Shown: positions 47,714 to 62,060, counted from the stretch's first letter. The stretch is DNA of 64,000 nt from Takifugu bimaculatus (GCA_004026145.2 CP034980.1:4968780-5032779); one strand, 5' to 3'. Notes: generated by a model from the letters alone, not told the origin. Numbers and translations: made by a program.

Positions 47714-49197
47714 CAGGAAAAAACAACTCACTTTTATTTGAACAGTAATAATTCACACCCAACAATTAAACATTAAACTGATGCCTATATCTACCCCAGT
47801 GCTCTGATGTGGTTACATTGTGCAGTATTTTCTGCCTTTTGTGTTGTTTCCATTACATTACAAGAACAAGATGATTCTATTTTGATTATATGTGTATACA
47901 TTATTTAAAGACGTTCGCCTTCATACAATATGGATGAGTTTTGAAATGTTCTGTTTGCTGCTACTACTAATAATAATGATAATTTAATTTATATGACCTG
48001 TGCTATTATACAATAATACCATATTTATTTAATAGTCTTCTGGACTTCAGGATTGCAGCATTGCTTCAGAGACAGTTTACCAAAGGATCTGCTGGCAATG
48101 CACATTTTAAAAATGCAATGTAATCATTAATTATAAGCCAGATGTACCGACAAACTCTGCATCTCTGCATTTAATGTTAAGAAGATATTAAATTTCATTA
48201 TCTAAACTCAACAACAACTCAGGTGATACACATTTGACTTTGATTAACATTTCATTAAGGTTAAAAAAAGCAATTGTTGCCTTGATTCTTATAAAACTGT
48301 ATATTTGCATATATTGTAGAAGGCAAAAAAAATAGGTCTTGGACTGGTAGAATTACACGAATACCGAGTGACACAGTGACAGGAACATTCTGAGGACTAG
48401 ATTAAAAATCAGAATTAAAATAAAAACGGCAGCACAGGCTGATCCGACTTCAGTGAATTTCCGCAAGACAAATCCAAATGTGGCTCGGTAGTGAGTGTGG
48501 ACATCTAAGAGCATAGTACTGATGGATGTTCTCCCTGGGGATCTCCTCACAGACCTGGATGCGGGTCAGTCATGGTGGTGGGGGAAGCAATGATACATGA
48601 GATCCCCCCGGGTGCTTAATTGGATTGTGGTGAACAAGTTGGCCTGTAAATAGTGCCACTGTCGTCGTTTGAGAGGAACCCGGGTAGTTTCCCGCTGAAG
48701 CACGTTACAGGCAGTGCAACATTCTCTGTACACATCTCTGATTTCACTTCGCCCTGTAGCACTTTGGCGTACACACTTTTAATATTCTTACCTGCTACCT
48801 TTGCTGTAGTCTTAGACACAAGAATCAACATTCTATACTGATGATATGACCCCCCCACCCTACCCCCACCCCAAGGCTGAAGACCAGATGTATCACTGTC
48901 TAATTTTTGTTGCCCACAATGAGTTTGATTTCTGCCTGGGAGGGGGGCAGCTGTCTGATTATGTTGTCCTAATCTTTACAACTATATGACTGTAGGGCTG
49001 AGAGAGATAAGGAGTTGATGCATGCTGTTGTCAGATAAGTTTATACAATGCTTTTCCCATTTCACAAGTTGTCTTCTAACCATTTAGCTACTTGCTAACA
49101 CAAATAATGGAACATTTATTTGACATACAATGTAAATTTGTAGCTCAAGATCTTGTTTGCTGATTATTCTAAAAGTTGGGAAGATCATTGGTCCTCT

Positions 49198-49267
49198 GGG
49201 CTCTGTGGTGCACTTCCATTTTTGGCTGATAACCAAAAAGTTGGTGGTTCGAGACCACCTAGGGATG
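49198..49267 (+). pseudogene. tRNA-like relic (tRNA-Asn/Ile type)
   Basis: CTCTGTGGTGCA at the 5' side, an anticodon arm-like TTTTTGGCTGATAACCAAAA, and a T-arm-like TTGGTGGTTCGAGACCACC followed by AGGGAT. This resembles vertebrate tRNA-Asn (GTCTCTGTGGCGCAA...GGTTCGAGCCCACCCAGGGAC), with a shortened D-arm and GAT at the anticodon position. The acceptor stem pairs poorly. It could be the head of a tRNA-derived SINE. Confidence 0.5.
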
Positions 49268-52200
49268 CAGATATTTTTAAGGACGAGTAGCTCCGTCAGA
49301 CAGTTTCAAGTCCCTTAAAGCGGAGTGATAGTGACAGACCAGGCAACCAGTACTGAACCCCAGACAGGCTCAGAGTGCATGTCGAGGGCAGCTTACCCAC
49401 TCTAACACTTCTGCCTTGAAAATAGTTAGTCATGGAAACTAAACTAATGCAAAAAAATACAGAAATACAGAGTCTAACAGCATCCATGCAATTTGCACAG
49501 AGACAGTAGATGATTTGGTTACAACTGGATCGGAAAGGTAAGGAAGAAATTTGAATTTTCTCTGTGATCACTTGCAATTACTGGCAGATGGAAACAGCAT
49601 ATGTGAGATCAGACAGGGCTCGACTGAAATCGCTCGCTCCGTGGCATCGGCAGTGAGAGGAAGTATAAAACGATGACTGATCTCTCTTGAATATGAAGCA
49701 TTTTGTTCTCTTTAGGATAAGATGGGAGCAAACACGACAAACAAAGACGTGTATAATCGGTTTTTCATACGTTTCACCAATAAAATAGTTTGTTTTTTCT
49801 AAACTTGTAATTGAGCAGGAGGCCCACAGGCACTGCACGGGAAGTATGTATTTCAGAAATATTGATTACACTAATTGCACATTATGCACTAATAACAGTG
49901 AGCCATTTGTCTGAGTCAAAATGGCGCACGTGAAATTGTGTTTCGTTAAACATGTCCTGGAATGAGGAAACGTTATCAAATTAGATGGAAGTTAGACACA
50001 GCACTTTTCCAGATGGAATATTAAGCAGCAAACCTTTCTCTCCTACCTGCTGCTGCCTTATCACCAGCATTATTAAATAATAGCAAATGGGAATGTAAAT
50101 CGCTGCCTGTGTGCTTTTAAATGATAATTCAGTGACAGAGATGGAAGTCTGTACCCCAAAAGAAGAAAATGCCCATTTGAATGACAGCTAATTACTTGCT
50201 CCTTTCCCCAGTGTGTCTCCAAGGAACAATAGCCCTCATTTGCTGTCTTTAAAAGCTGCTCTAATGTATTTTTAAAACGACCTACAAAGCCTCAATGCAA
50301 AATGTCAATGATTAGAATTCAATTCGGTGTCCTGGACATTAGCGACTGCTTAAATGGCGATGCAATTGACAACACTGACACCGACACAAAATGGCACATT
50401 TTAGATCCGATCGATGCTGTGAAGGTGATTTGCTGCTGCCCCTGTTACGCAGCAACGAAGTGAACAGATACAGGACCCTACCATCTGCTTAATGACCTGG
50501 AAACTGCACTTTGACAAGAGGGTGTATGCTAATTTTATAAAGTGCAACTCTCGTGTGGGGCCATCATGGGCCCAGTAATATCGCTTAGCACTTAACTCCT
50601 CGGGGCTGACGCTGGGGGATGAGGGAGGAGATGCTTTTCTGTCCGTCACAAGTGTACCGCTCTTAGTAAAGGTCACAGTGTCATTAAGCATGCTCAACAT
50701 AAGACTTACTAAAGCAGCAGCTTTTGGTAAGTACACCAATACATGGTTACAAATGTTCATTTGCTCTTCTGTTAAAAAAAAATGGTAAAATGACACCTAA
50801 GATATAAACGTTCAAAGGTACACCATAAAAAAAAGATGCAAGTGTACAAATAGATAGAAAAAGGAGGGTTTTTTAATGTGTGTGTACCTTTACAGATTTA
50901 AAATCATTGTTTACAATAAAGGTACTTATTAAATAATCTCATTCCTGATTTGAGGAAACAATTTTTTTATATTCTTGTTTCTATTGTTTCTGTACAATGA
51001 ATGCTTTGTTATGGTGATTTAAAACAACAGCATCTCAGATAAATGAGTATTAATAACCCTTAGTTATGGTTTGTATTATGAATATAACAACAACAGTAGC
51101 AGATGTTTATTAATGTCTACTTGGAGGAAAGGCTTTTAAATGCATTGAATGTGCAGTTTTTGATTAGTTTAACACTGAGATCTTGTAGTACACTCACCAG
51201 ACACACACAAAAAACAAAAATCATTTTTTGATGAAATTAGAACATTTCAACACCAATTTCTGTATTAGGCAAAGTGCATTTCCCCACCACAAAAGGATTA
51301 TACGGAGGAGATCAGCCAATTACTTGTTCACACCTTGGAGAAGAAGAGTGCCAAAGGGAGAGGATGGAAAAATGAAAGAGGCAAGCAAGTGGAACAAAAG
51401 AACAAATATAAATGAGACCAGAACAGTGCGAGTAGACTTGGGGGGTAGATTAAGCAGGTGGTAGACTGTTTCATCGCCATCACTAGCATATCCCTGATAG
51501 TAACTGCATCCAATTTCAGTGTTCACCCAAAAAGAATTAAAAGAATTCAGGCTGGGGGATCAATGGGTAAAAAAGTCTCATATTGGTTAGTTGTTAGAGG
51601 CTAGTATCATGGCAGGTATTCTCATTGGTGGGGGTGGGGCATTTGTTGTCGGGATTACCGAGACTTTATGAAAGGGGATATTCATTAACTGCTGTTGACA
51701 TCTCAAAGAGTGATTATAATCCCACTGAAGGGCTGGGGACTGAGGTTATGAACCGGAACAGAAGCTTTCTGCTCAGTGCCTGTAATGGCTGCTGACCTTG
51801 TGGTTTACACACAAGTTTTGATTGGTATATAGTTTAACACAAAAGAAAGAAAAACATTCAATTACCTAATTGTTTCCTGCAAACCTCCACCAAAGCCTGC
51901 ATTGTCTCCAATACCTGTGCGTCAGTGTGTCTCATTTTTAACAGCTTATAAAGATTTAAAACTGTCCCTCTGACCTGCAGCCTCTTCAGAGGTGTCTTTC
52001 TCAAATACTAAGTCCAAAGTCAGCATCGCTGCCTGAGATGGATGAACCCCGTTGATCTGTTGATCTTACCTTCTCCTCTTGCACTACGCAGAAAAATAAC
52101 TGATAGAAAGGGCTAAAAAGTAAATAATACACTCCAGAGCTTTTCCCCTTTGTTCTGACTTCATCACTTTATGCAAAACCGGTGAAGTGCCTGCAAAGTG

Positions 52201-53030
52201 AGGCAAGTTAATGGTGGTATGAATTCAAGACATCCAGGTTAACTTTGGAGAACTCCAAGTGGAAATTGTGTTCAGTGAAAGGAGAAATATGAAGCATGCT
52301 AACGCCATCTTTTCATTGTAAAATAATTATTTGAAATCCCCAAAATTCATTGCAAGCTATTTAACCACTGATGAACTGTCAGAAGTCCAGTCTAACCCTA
52401 CATTGTTATGTAAAACAAATGCTTGTCAATCATTTTAAAAAGTCTCTCCTCATGAAGTTTAAAGTCACATTAGTGTCTCTTCTTACACAGTTCTCTTTAA
52501 TTGATTCACTGTTCATCTCCCGCCTCAGTGATTAGGCCCATTAAAGCTACTTTAATGGGACAATCTCATTCAAGTGATTGATATTTAGGGAGAAGAAAGC
52601 AGGACTCCTCAGGGGTTTGGGTAATGCTAGAGTTAGAAAAAAAAGTAAAAGAATGAAACAAAAAAAGGAGAATCCTTGCAATTTAAAAAATGCTTTGGCT
52701 GAACTTGGACAGCACAAGTGGAGGGAAAAAAGGGCTATTAACGCAGTAAATTATCAATACAAAGCAATTAAGGAAATATTTATTAAAGTAATTAAATAGA
52801 ACGGAGCATTTTTTTTAACATTATTTGAGGTTTACGCTCAGGATTTATATTAGTGTACTGGACACACTTCAGTTATAGGCATGGTTTAAGTAGGCGCAGT
52901 CAGTACGTATACATGCACAGCTTAACCGAGCGATGCTCAGAATTGGACTTTGGCATCTCGTCGGAATCTGAGAATACCTTGTCCCAGTTAACATGCAACT
53001 GAATGACTGACAAGAATGTGTACTTCTCCT
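49268..53030. other. Gene-free stretch
   Basis: No gene seen. The block 50040-50350 has ATTA/TAATTA words and an unbroken unique texture (for example AATGACAGCTAATTACTTGC) typical of deeply conserved enhancers. Open frames here are short and unrecognised. Confidence 0.35.
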
Positions 53031-53050
53031 CAACACTAGGGGGCACTATG
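53031..53050 (+). promoter_or_regulatory. Candidate CTCF site
   Basis: CAACACTAGGGGGCACTATG fits the CTCF core (CCACNAGGGGGCGCTA) with few, mostly tolerated, differences. Its orientation is on the plus strand, facing the site at 62041-62060. Confidence 0.35.
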
Positions 53051-53289
53051 CGTCTTTTCAGAGGGTTTATAGGGCCCCCTTTCGGTTGATCTCTTACATT
53101 ACACAACAACGAACAAGTCAGGTGGCAGGCCGGGATTTTGAAAAACAGGAAGATGGATCATCGTACAGTTTGTCATGGGAACGTACTGACTGTCAGCGTG
53201 TGATCAATGAGTGTGTTTGTATTTGCTACACTTTGCATTCTGCTAGCAAAATGAGGACAACCAGGTCCTCACAAATTTAAAGACCTGTT

Positions 53290-53722
53290 TGAGGGTTAGA
53301 CTGGGTTAGTTGGGTTGGTTAGAGTTAGGGTGACGAGTTGCGGAATGCATTGTCCATTAAATTCCTCACAAAGATATATAAGGATGCATATGTGTGTGGG
53401 TCTGTTTATGTGTGTCTGTGTGTAAACAAAGCTGTTTCCTTCTTTCATGGCTAAAGGTTAACCCTCTGGCTTTGCCATTGGGATGAGCCACAATACCGGA
53501 TGCATGTGTGTATGTGGGTGGGTGCAGACTGTGAGATAGGTTTTTTTTTCTTTTTCAGGGGGTTAAATACCACACCACCATCATCTATCACAAAAGATCT
53601 CAGGAAAATTGACTGTGACAGCACAAACTATTTATATGCCAGAGAAGGAAAGCTAGATCAGAGTACATTTATTCTTTTAGAGTGCCTGCAGCAGACAACG
53701 GAGGGGTTAGGGGTTAGGGTTA
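53290..53722. repeat. Short interstitial telomere-like motifs
   Basis: GGGTTAG-type words recur at 53293-53333 and as GGGGTTAGGGGTTAGGGTTA at 53702-53721. Only a few units each, so no real telomeric array. Confidence 0.5.
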
Positions 53723-54065
53723 CAGACAGGCAATGTGACACTTTGCACATTTTCATTTATTAAAAACACAAATTCTTTTATTTCAGACTTAAAATATGTC
53801 TACAATTAGAGTTAATGATGAGGTAATTAACATTCAGCCTTAGAAGGATAAACCACAGCCCTTATTCTGTCCTGTCCAGAGCAGCAAAAACACCAACCTA
53901 ATGAGGTCAGTTAAAGACTGAGGAAACAACATGTGAGGGTTGTGGAGCAGATAACTCTCGTCCAGCGGTTCAGTGAAAAGAGCAGGTCATGGAAGAAGCA
54001 ATGATGCTCATAAGGCACAATTAGTAGAGCCTCTAATTTATGCCGGTTGTGAAGGAAAGCACTGC

Positions 54066-54125
54066 ATCTCTGGGTGGGCTCGAATCACCAACCTATCAGT
54101 TAACAGCTGACTGCACCACAGAGAC
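54066..54125 (-). pseudogene. tRNA-Asn-like relic
   Basis: On the minus strand GTCTCTGTGGTGCAGT, then GCTGTTAACTGATAGG (anticodon GTT) and TTGGTGATTCGAGCCCACCC with the closing stem AGAGA. It matches tRNA-Asn apart from a deletion of about a dozen bases removing most of the D-arm, so it cannot fold as a normal tRNA. The 3' flank GATGCAG is shared with the relic at 49198. Confidence 0.6.
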
Positions 54126-57100
54126 TATATGGGAGTGCTCTCAAATGGTCCAGGAAAAAAATAGACCAGAAACTATAGCTCTAACCACCTGGACAGCCAG
54201 TAGATCAGCATGAATTGATTTTTAGTGAATATGACAACCTGGTTGTGTTCTTAAGTGTTTGCCTTCCGTGGTCAGACTCCTGTGTGGGGTTTGTGAAACA
54301 TGTGCATGTTTGAAATGTTTAAGTCCGATCACGGCGTGTACATGCTATTACAAATTGATCTTCAACTGCATTATCTTGTCTTGTCTTCGTCAGACTCTGA
54401 GAGAACCAATATTGGTTGGTCTAATGTGTTTACCTGTACTTCAGTCATCCAGTTACAGTTGGATTGAGGCACTAATTCTGAGTACTGTGCCCATCCCACG
54501 TACCTGTAATCTTCAAGAAGTTATAAAGAAGCTAGTTGGCCGGGTAGACGCAAATTACCATCATTTCAGTTAACAGCCATAAGCACCAACAACTGGCCAC
54601 AGGGACCATGTTACAGCAGAATATATACAAACTAGGAATCCTTTGAGAAACCAACTTGGATTTAAGACTATGTTCATGTCTTCTTCAGAGTCTTTGCATA
54701 AAATACATAAACATCCTGGAGTTGGTGTGGTGTCTCATTCTGCTGGCATACCACCCCAATGTGCACATGCTGTATTGAGTAATAATGTATTTTGGACTTC
54801 ATGTCATGCAGAGTGATCCTTCCATATATTTCACACTAGTTCCTGTAATTCCATGTGTAATCATTTCAGGCTTGCCTGCTGAGAACAGAAGGTACACATT
54901 GAAACGTCTGATATCCCCTGTCCTATGAGACACAGGATATCACCTGTTTATTTCACAACATGAAATAAGAACAAAAACACAGGAGTGACTTGGTCTCCTG
55001 TTTGGTCTCAGCCTGGAGCCCTGCCCGAAACTCCCTGAACTCTCAGTGACTTCAAGGCACCAAATTACCTCCAATGTGTTGAGCGTTTGAAGTGTTAGCA
55101 CTGGAAAGCGCACAAAGAGTGAGGTGTCACACTGCATTACAAAATCCCCACATGCCTCCTCGTTCAAAGGTGGACCAGAAAAAAAACCAAAAAAAACAGA
55201 GACTGAGTCCAGATGGTGCAAGAAACATTTAGCATTTTGTTATTTACCTGCTGCAGCTAAAGTTTGGAAATGTGTCTCTTTGCGGCGTACGGCTCTTTTT
55301 GGGAGGCGCTCTTAACATGCTGAACACGGCGGGAAGGCTGCACATGCAAGGCATGTTTCCAGACTGAGCGCTACTGGTGTGAGTACGCCTTTATCTCCTT
55401 CCCAGTAGGACACAAAAATGACTTAAAATTATAGAGACATACAAAGCAGGAAAGAGGGGAGACGGAGCCATGTCCTACTCTGGTAGGTGGATTAAAGAGG
55501 AAGTAAGGGTTGCCCCCCATGACGATTCCTCATGTTTATTTCATAACGCGGCTCTGCGGTAAATAATCTCCCCTCCTGTATTTGCCATCACAACAACCTT
55601 TCATTTAGTGGCACATGCGTCTATTCCAAAAGATCTCAATATATTATCCTTGACCTCTTAAGCTAAAATCTCCCGAGGGATTAGGAATCCATCCATCTCT
55701 GTCCTGTTTGTCTTCATCTCATGGGTTTGATTTTTTTATCTCACTTCTGTTTCGATCGCTTCCTGACGATTTATTTCTCCTCAGCCGTCGATCTCACTCA
55801 TTCTTTTTCTCACACATTTTGTGGCTCATCTTGGCTCCTCATGTTTTGCCCTCGCTTTGTTATGTAAGCACCACTTACTTCCTTTTTAGCTCCCTGGTGC
55901 TCATTGTCTTCCATTGCCATGGAAATCTGGAAATCTGCTATCGACAGCTGGGCAATGAGTTGAATATCTTAACTGAATTGCTAATCTCTGGGAGTGAACC
56001 TGTTTTCAAAAATGATGTAATTTTCATGTTTTTTTTTTATTTTATTTTTTTTTATACTATACCTGAACTCTTGTCTTCTGCATAATCTTTACAATTTCAC
56101 CCTGCCAGGAGTGCTGGCTTGAAAAGGATGCACTTTGATGCCAACAGTTTATTCGACAAACTTTACAATCCTTGCTGCGCTCACTTTCCGCTTCCCCAAC
56201 CAACATCAGTAGCCGTCAAAAAGCTGCATGTCGTGCGGGCTTTAGGATTTTGCTCTCGGCTAATCTTTCCTGGTTTTGAGAAGCTGAAGGCCCACTGACT
56301 CCAGCCTGCCGACTCTCGCTCCGCTATCTCTCAGCAGCCTGTTGCCATGGTAACCCCCGGCTCAGTGGAGGGCTGATGCAGCAGCAGCGAAATATATGAT
56401 ACAACCCCCTTCACTAAACACCAGCGCGTTTTGTGTTGCTGTCATCATAAGCCTGCTTGATGCCTTTTGCTCGCCCCTCCAACTGCCACTGAGAATTTCA
56501 GCCTGCCTGGGATAGCGCGGTGGAAACGACAGAAGCGTCTTGTTTGTGCATATGTGCGTGTTGGCAATTTTGCAAATGGAACTGTATTTACACCACCAGA
56601 CCACCTTCAGCCAAATTTCAGCTCGCTCTGGCATTTGTATTTATGAGCAGTCAGTCCAGACGGATTCCAGCAGGAAGGCAGTAATGACGCGGTTAATGTG
56701 TCCCTGGAGGGATGAATCCAAATATTGAGGGGGAAAAAAAGAATCAGACAGTGGTGGAGATGGAGGAGATAATGCAGATGTTTGAAACGGAGAGTGAAGT
56801 GCAAAAGGACAAAATGAGGAATCTTCTCAAAAGAAGCACTGGAAGGCTTTTAATGACACAAGAGTCCCTTTAAGTCGTCTAAAATTTCTTGTTACTTAAG
56901 TCATATTTTCTTTTCATATTGTCCTTATTGAATTGTTTCTCTGTGAACTTTCTGTTTATTTAGACTCCATTAAAAGGATTGTCATTTGGTTACTGTTTGC
57001 CTTTAGATTAAATGTAAAAGAGGTCAGTATGAGAAGGTAAATCAAAGAACATGTGGCATGCACACAAAAATGATTAATCTACACAAAACATGCATTTTCA

Positions 57101-60100
57101 TTAAAACATTTAAAAAGTAAAAGGTAGCAAAATGTGTACAAGGGCAGACTACAGTTTAAGAGAAAATTACACTTAATTTTCATCAATTGGGAATGTGACA
57201 TTTCCTAATGAAACAAGTTAATTGTTATTTTGCCTGGAAGTTAAAATGAATATGAAAGGGATTGGTGGTTTGACTGATGTGCATCTTCAGTGGACACTGA
57301 CTGTTGTGACTGTTTATACATTTGACAAACACACTATGGAAGGCTCACCTTTGAGCAGCTCCCACTGCTGACGGACTCCCTGCTGTGTGGACAAAGTGAC
57401 GTGTGGCTGTCTTTGTCACCTTACACTGCATATGTGTATCACAGGCAAAAACAAACATCTGCTTATTACTGATGTGAACCAGACTAATCAGCTCTCAAAT
57501 GAGGTAAAATCAAGAAAGATTGCGTTCCTTTTTTTCTCTCCACTGGTTACCGTCATTGTCTCCAAAAGTCACCTACACGGTTGTTTCAGACCACACCATA
57601 AACCAGCCCCATACGCTCATTCCCAAGAAAGACAAATTTGTCATATTTTGTAAATTGCTAATTACAAGTTTTGCTTCGATTGCAGAAAATTGCTTTATTT
57701 TTAAATAAGATGCATTATAAAAATGATAACGTTGTCATTAAACGGTACAGGAGAAAAAAGTGTTAAGAAATAAAATTAATTTATTTACCTTAATCTAAAA
57801 CCTGATCATTCATGATCATCACTAAATCTATGTTTAGGACTCAATAAAAAATGATTTTACCATAACTGTATTACCTGCATATTCTGGATGCTCATATCAT
57901 AGATTTAAGAAAAAAGCTGTACGGAAATTTATGTAAAATGATCGAAAACCCATGAAAACAATATAACGCGATTGTGCTTCAAAGTAGGCAAATGTTAGAA
58001 ATTGAAACCACTTTTCTGTCAATGGGATGGACAGACAGACAGACAGACAGAATGAGTGGAGCTATGAAGGAGCACATGCAGAAGTGTGCAACAATAATTA
58101 CCACAGGACGTGCTGCCATGCCATTACATATTTGAATAATGAGGTCAGAAGTTATTTTAAGTCATTCAGATCCGTGTGGTGGTGGTGGTGGGAGACAGAA
58201 AGAAATAGGTGAGTCTTGCTCAGATACAAAAATCCAAAAAATAAATCCTGAAGCCTTCCTCTTGCCTGAGGCTCGCTGTCATCACAGTTTCATGCAATAT
58301 TAACATGTCAGAACGGAGGCGCCGTGCCTATCATGCTGCCTGTAATAATCACCAAGGGTTAGGATTATACCCGAGCATGAGGAGGAGGAGAACGCTATAA
58401 TAATGTCACCCTTTCTAAACCCAGTAGCTTATATATCGCAGCCAGGTGGGCCCCAGGCACCCCCGCCGCTGCTCCATCCCGATTCAGTTTGTGTCACAAC
58501 CACAAAAGTTCCGATAATTCTGTGTTCCTTGATCTCCATTGCCAGTTTTTATGGCTCTGATAGGACGTAAAATATAGCGTTTGAAGGAAAGTGGTTTCCA
58601 CCTTACAACACAGTGATTTACAGCTGCTGGGTCACCACAAAATGTTGGTGTTTGACAATGTGGGAATGAAACTCAACAGTCAGCTATCTCATACACTGCG
58701 CCTTTTAAAAACAGTGAAAAGATAACACTTCCATATTTCATTTTTACTACATATAGATGTCCGCATGTGGAGGATATTTCCTTTGATGTAATGCTGTCTT
58801 GGTATGCAAAAATCTTCAAATACGCAAATAAAACATATTTATCTGCATCTTGTACAACACAACCGTATTTGATTTGCCGTCCAACCCAATCACAATGCAC
58901 AAAACTTTTTTTTTAAGTCTGATTCAATTGTTTGAAGATGAAAATGTTTAGCAGGAAGTGGTAGGAAAAAGAGTCTTTTTCCCCTTGTACTAGCTGCACT
59001 GAACCAAATGATTTTGCTGTCTTCCCTACTCTGAACTCTGATCTGAGGGCAGCCGGCAGAGAGGATTAGCTTGCAGGCATGGTCGAAATATTTGTGTAAG
59101 GTGTGAGAGAGGGCCCCTTGTATCTGCCCATGAGACCAGGCTAAAATGGTGAAAATGTATTTCTGTTTTTGTCAGGTCACCTACTGGCCTCTGGCGAAGA
59201 TGAAATTGGACAAATCTTCGCAGGGAGCAAAAACCAAAATGTTTATTGAGGTTCAGAAGCCATTCTGTATTATTCTATTGCTGAATGCAAGATGTCCCAG
59301 TGGTCTAAGTCACCACAGGCTAACCTTCTGTCGAGCCTACTTATAAACCTTTCCTGGATTTGGCTCTGAGGTGGAATAAGTCACTGCCAGCTGCCAAATG
59401 AGACTGGACTTTTTGTGCCCCCCTTTGTGCATTAGAAACAGCATGAAAACAGAACACTGAGAATCGACAGAGCTTCACAACAGGATGCAATAGAAGTCAC
59501 CGGAAGCCCATTTTCTCTGGTGATGGATTACCAGAGTAAGATGAAGCGTCTGTCTCCTGTTTTAATCCAGTGAAGATAAAGTGGAGGGTATCATCGTTCA
59601 AGTATCAGCAGGGTGCAAATGAGCAATAAATCGGACTGGACAAACAAGCCCGATGGCCTGTGGAAAGAGACAGAGAGAGCGTGCTGTTGGTCTCAGGTCA
59701 GTAGGTGCATCCAGCTCTTCTTTGCTCCGTTGTTTTTACTCCGGTGTGTCGAGGTGGTGATGGAAAGCCTGGAGAGACGACAGATTTACAAGCTGGTGAG
59801 GAAAGTCCTGTCAGTGGACGCTCCCTTGGAAATCAGGGTCAAACTTGCTTCTGAGATAACCTGTCATGGCGACCTGTGGAAGGCGGACCAGACAATCACC
59901 CTGTTCTGAGTGACTGCACTGTCCAAATCTTTCCTCTATGACTCAGTAGGGTATTATCTTATCATATCTCATCGTCCCCTAATAATCAGGATCATGCTAA
60001 AAAGGTGGCGGAGCTTAAACGATCCTGTTGTTATATCAGGACTTCATCAGCAGCAGGTGCAAGTTGACCACTGAGAAATTCCACACTTAATTACACGAGA

Positions 60101-62040
60101 CGCTGCTTAATGACATTATCTCCATCAGTTCTCGCTATCAGGATATAAAGTCAAGCTCAGATTGCTGCATCGATCCATAGTGTTGCACCATCGAATGACT
60201 GAGATGCTTGGGAACAGAAAAGTGTAATGAAGGACGAAAGTGTTTCAGCTTTGTGAAATGTCAAAGAAAACATACAGAGTAAATTGAAAACCTCTTCTAT
60301 TTGCCCCTGCTCACTGAAGTAAGACGTTCTATTTTCTTCCTTATTTTTCTTCTTGATTAGACAACTGTGTCTGCAATCTACTACAATTTACAACCATTAT
60401 ACTGTAGGAAAGGAAGCAAGGTGGAGAAGGATTGACATATCCTAAGCAAACAAGTGATTAGGAGGTATCCAAAATTAAGATTAGACTAAATGCTAGTTTG
60501 TTTATTTCTGACTGTAATTCAGAAGCATGGGCAGGTTTTGGCCCCAAGACAAGACAAAAAGGACTAAAATACTATTTATATGTGACATAAACAGTGACAT
60601 GTCAATCCATTTATAGGTGAGACACAGTAACTGGACTACTTGTCTCTCATGACATGAAGGCTCAGGATCTTTGCTGCAGCACATTTTGTTCCACTCCTTT
60701 GTAACAGACTTACAAAGAAGAGAATTTGCTAACAAGACAAGACAAAATGCAGCACAAAGGTGCCCCTAATTAGTCTGATGTCTGCAGGAATCCTGAGGAA
60801 ACCCATTTTCTTGTTTCCTGCATGCAGACGGCCATTAGGGGAACCCAAAGTGGCATTTTATTGAATCTGAGAGTCATATTTTTTAACTTCCTGGAGTTCC
60901 GAGATGTAGAATAGATGATGATGATGTAGAATAGGAGAAGTGCCTCAACAGAATCTATATCTTCATGTGGTTTAGGAAGGCAATATGGTGTGTAAAAGCA
61001 GCATGTGATTAGTGCAGTTTATCCCAAAGCTGCAAAATGATAAATCACAGTGGTTAGACACATGAGCCTATTTAGAGTCTCCCTCTCTCTCTATATATCT
61101 CTGTGTGTGTGTCTCTCGCCCCTCTTCTGATGTGTCTTTTGGCCTGTATTCAGAAGTAGAGGGCAGCCGCTTTATTAATCACATCAATCATCAGTAACTC
61201 CATGGCAACCAAAGGGAGCTGTAATCACTTCCTTCCCATCAGACAATTTATTTTCTGAATGGCCGCAGTCGACGTTACCTTGACGTGTGTATGTGTCTGT
61301 CTGTGTGTGGGGGTGGGAGGAAATCACATTATCTATCTGTGTATTCCCTGTTTGTATTGAGGGTACACACACACACACACATTTCTATATTTGTGGAGAG
61401 TTTCATAGACACAATACATTTGCTAGTAGAATAAGGATATTGATACTCATTCTGCAGTAAATGTGAGGACACATCCATACGCATAATTGTACGAAGGGGT
61501 TTGGCTTCTGTACGATGTGCGACCAATAGATCCAAATGACCCAACGTATGATAACATGAATGATTCAAAAAACTGTTCAAAGTTAATTTTCCTTTGCATT
61601 CATTTTGGTATGCAGCCATAGCTTCTCACAGATGAGATGGGTGAGAATCACACAGTATGAGGGTCACACGGTTAATAAGCAGATGCAACAGACAAATAGT
61701 GAATAGAGAACTCATCTCAGAGGTGGGTCAGGAGGCTCCAGGTCTTCAGAAGCGGCATCTGTACTGGACCAGGAGTATCAATAGGTCACTATAGGTCATC
61801 AAAGAGGACGGCCGGGATTTCTAAGGGCCCAGTGACATGACAACAAGGTTTCGTTGCAAAAACCTGGACTCCAGAATGAAGTTGTGAGAGCATTATCATT
61901 TTTGTCTCCATGTGAACAGCAAGCACCACTTTGAGTGAAAATGGTGATGTTGGGTGCAAGTGCATTATGTGGATTTGCTGTGTCAATACTCTGACTAGCA
62001 GGATGCATTTGTTATCACCAAAGACTGATTCAATCGCTTA
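54126..62040. other. Gene-free stretch
   Basis: No supported gene. A hairpin lies at 54910-54941, (GACA)5 at 58029-58050 and an (AC)n run at 61363-61382. Blocks at 55480-55640, 56130-56720 and 58260-58620 look like conserved non-coding DNA. A 49-codon frame at 59760-59909 with many charged residues is noted but not called. Confidence 0.35.
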
Positions 62041-62060
62041 TATCGCCCCCTACTGGCCTG
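62041..62060 (-). promoter_or_regulatory. Candidate CTCF site
   Basis: The minus strand reads CAGGCCAGTAGGGGGCGATA, a close match to the CTCF consensus (GGCCASYAGGGGGCGCTA). It faces the plus-strand site at 53031, a convergent pair 9 kb apart. Confidence 0.4.

Noticed and set aside
55708..56085. 125-codon plus-strand ORF rich in Phe, Leu and Ser
   Set aside because: Produced by T-rich sequence. Hydrophobic throughout, no start context, no known family.
59760..59909. 49-codon frame with a charged, helix-like peptide and an internal donor-like GTGAGG
   Set aside because: No family likeness, no acceptor upstream and no poly(A) context; kept only as a remark.
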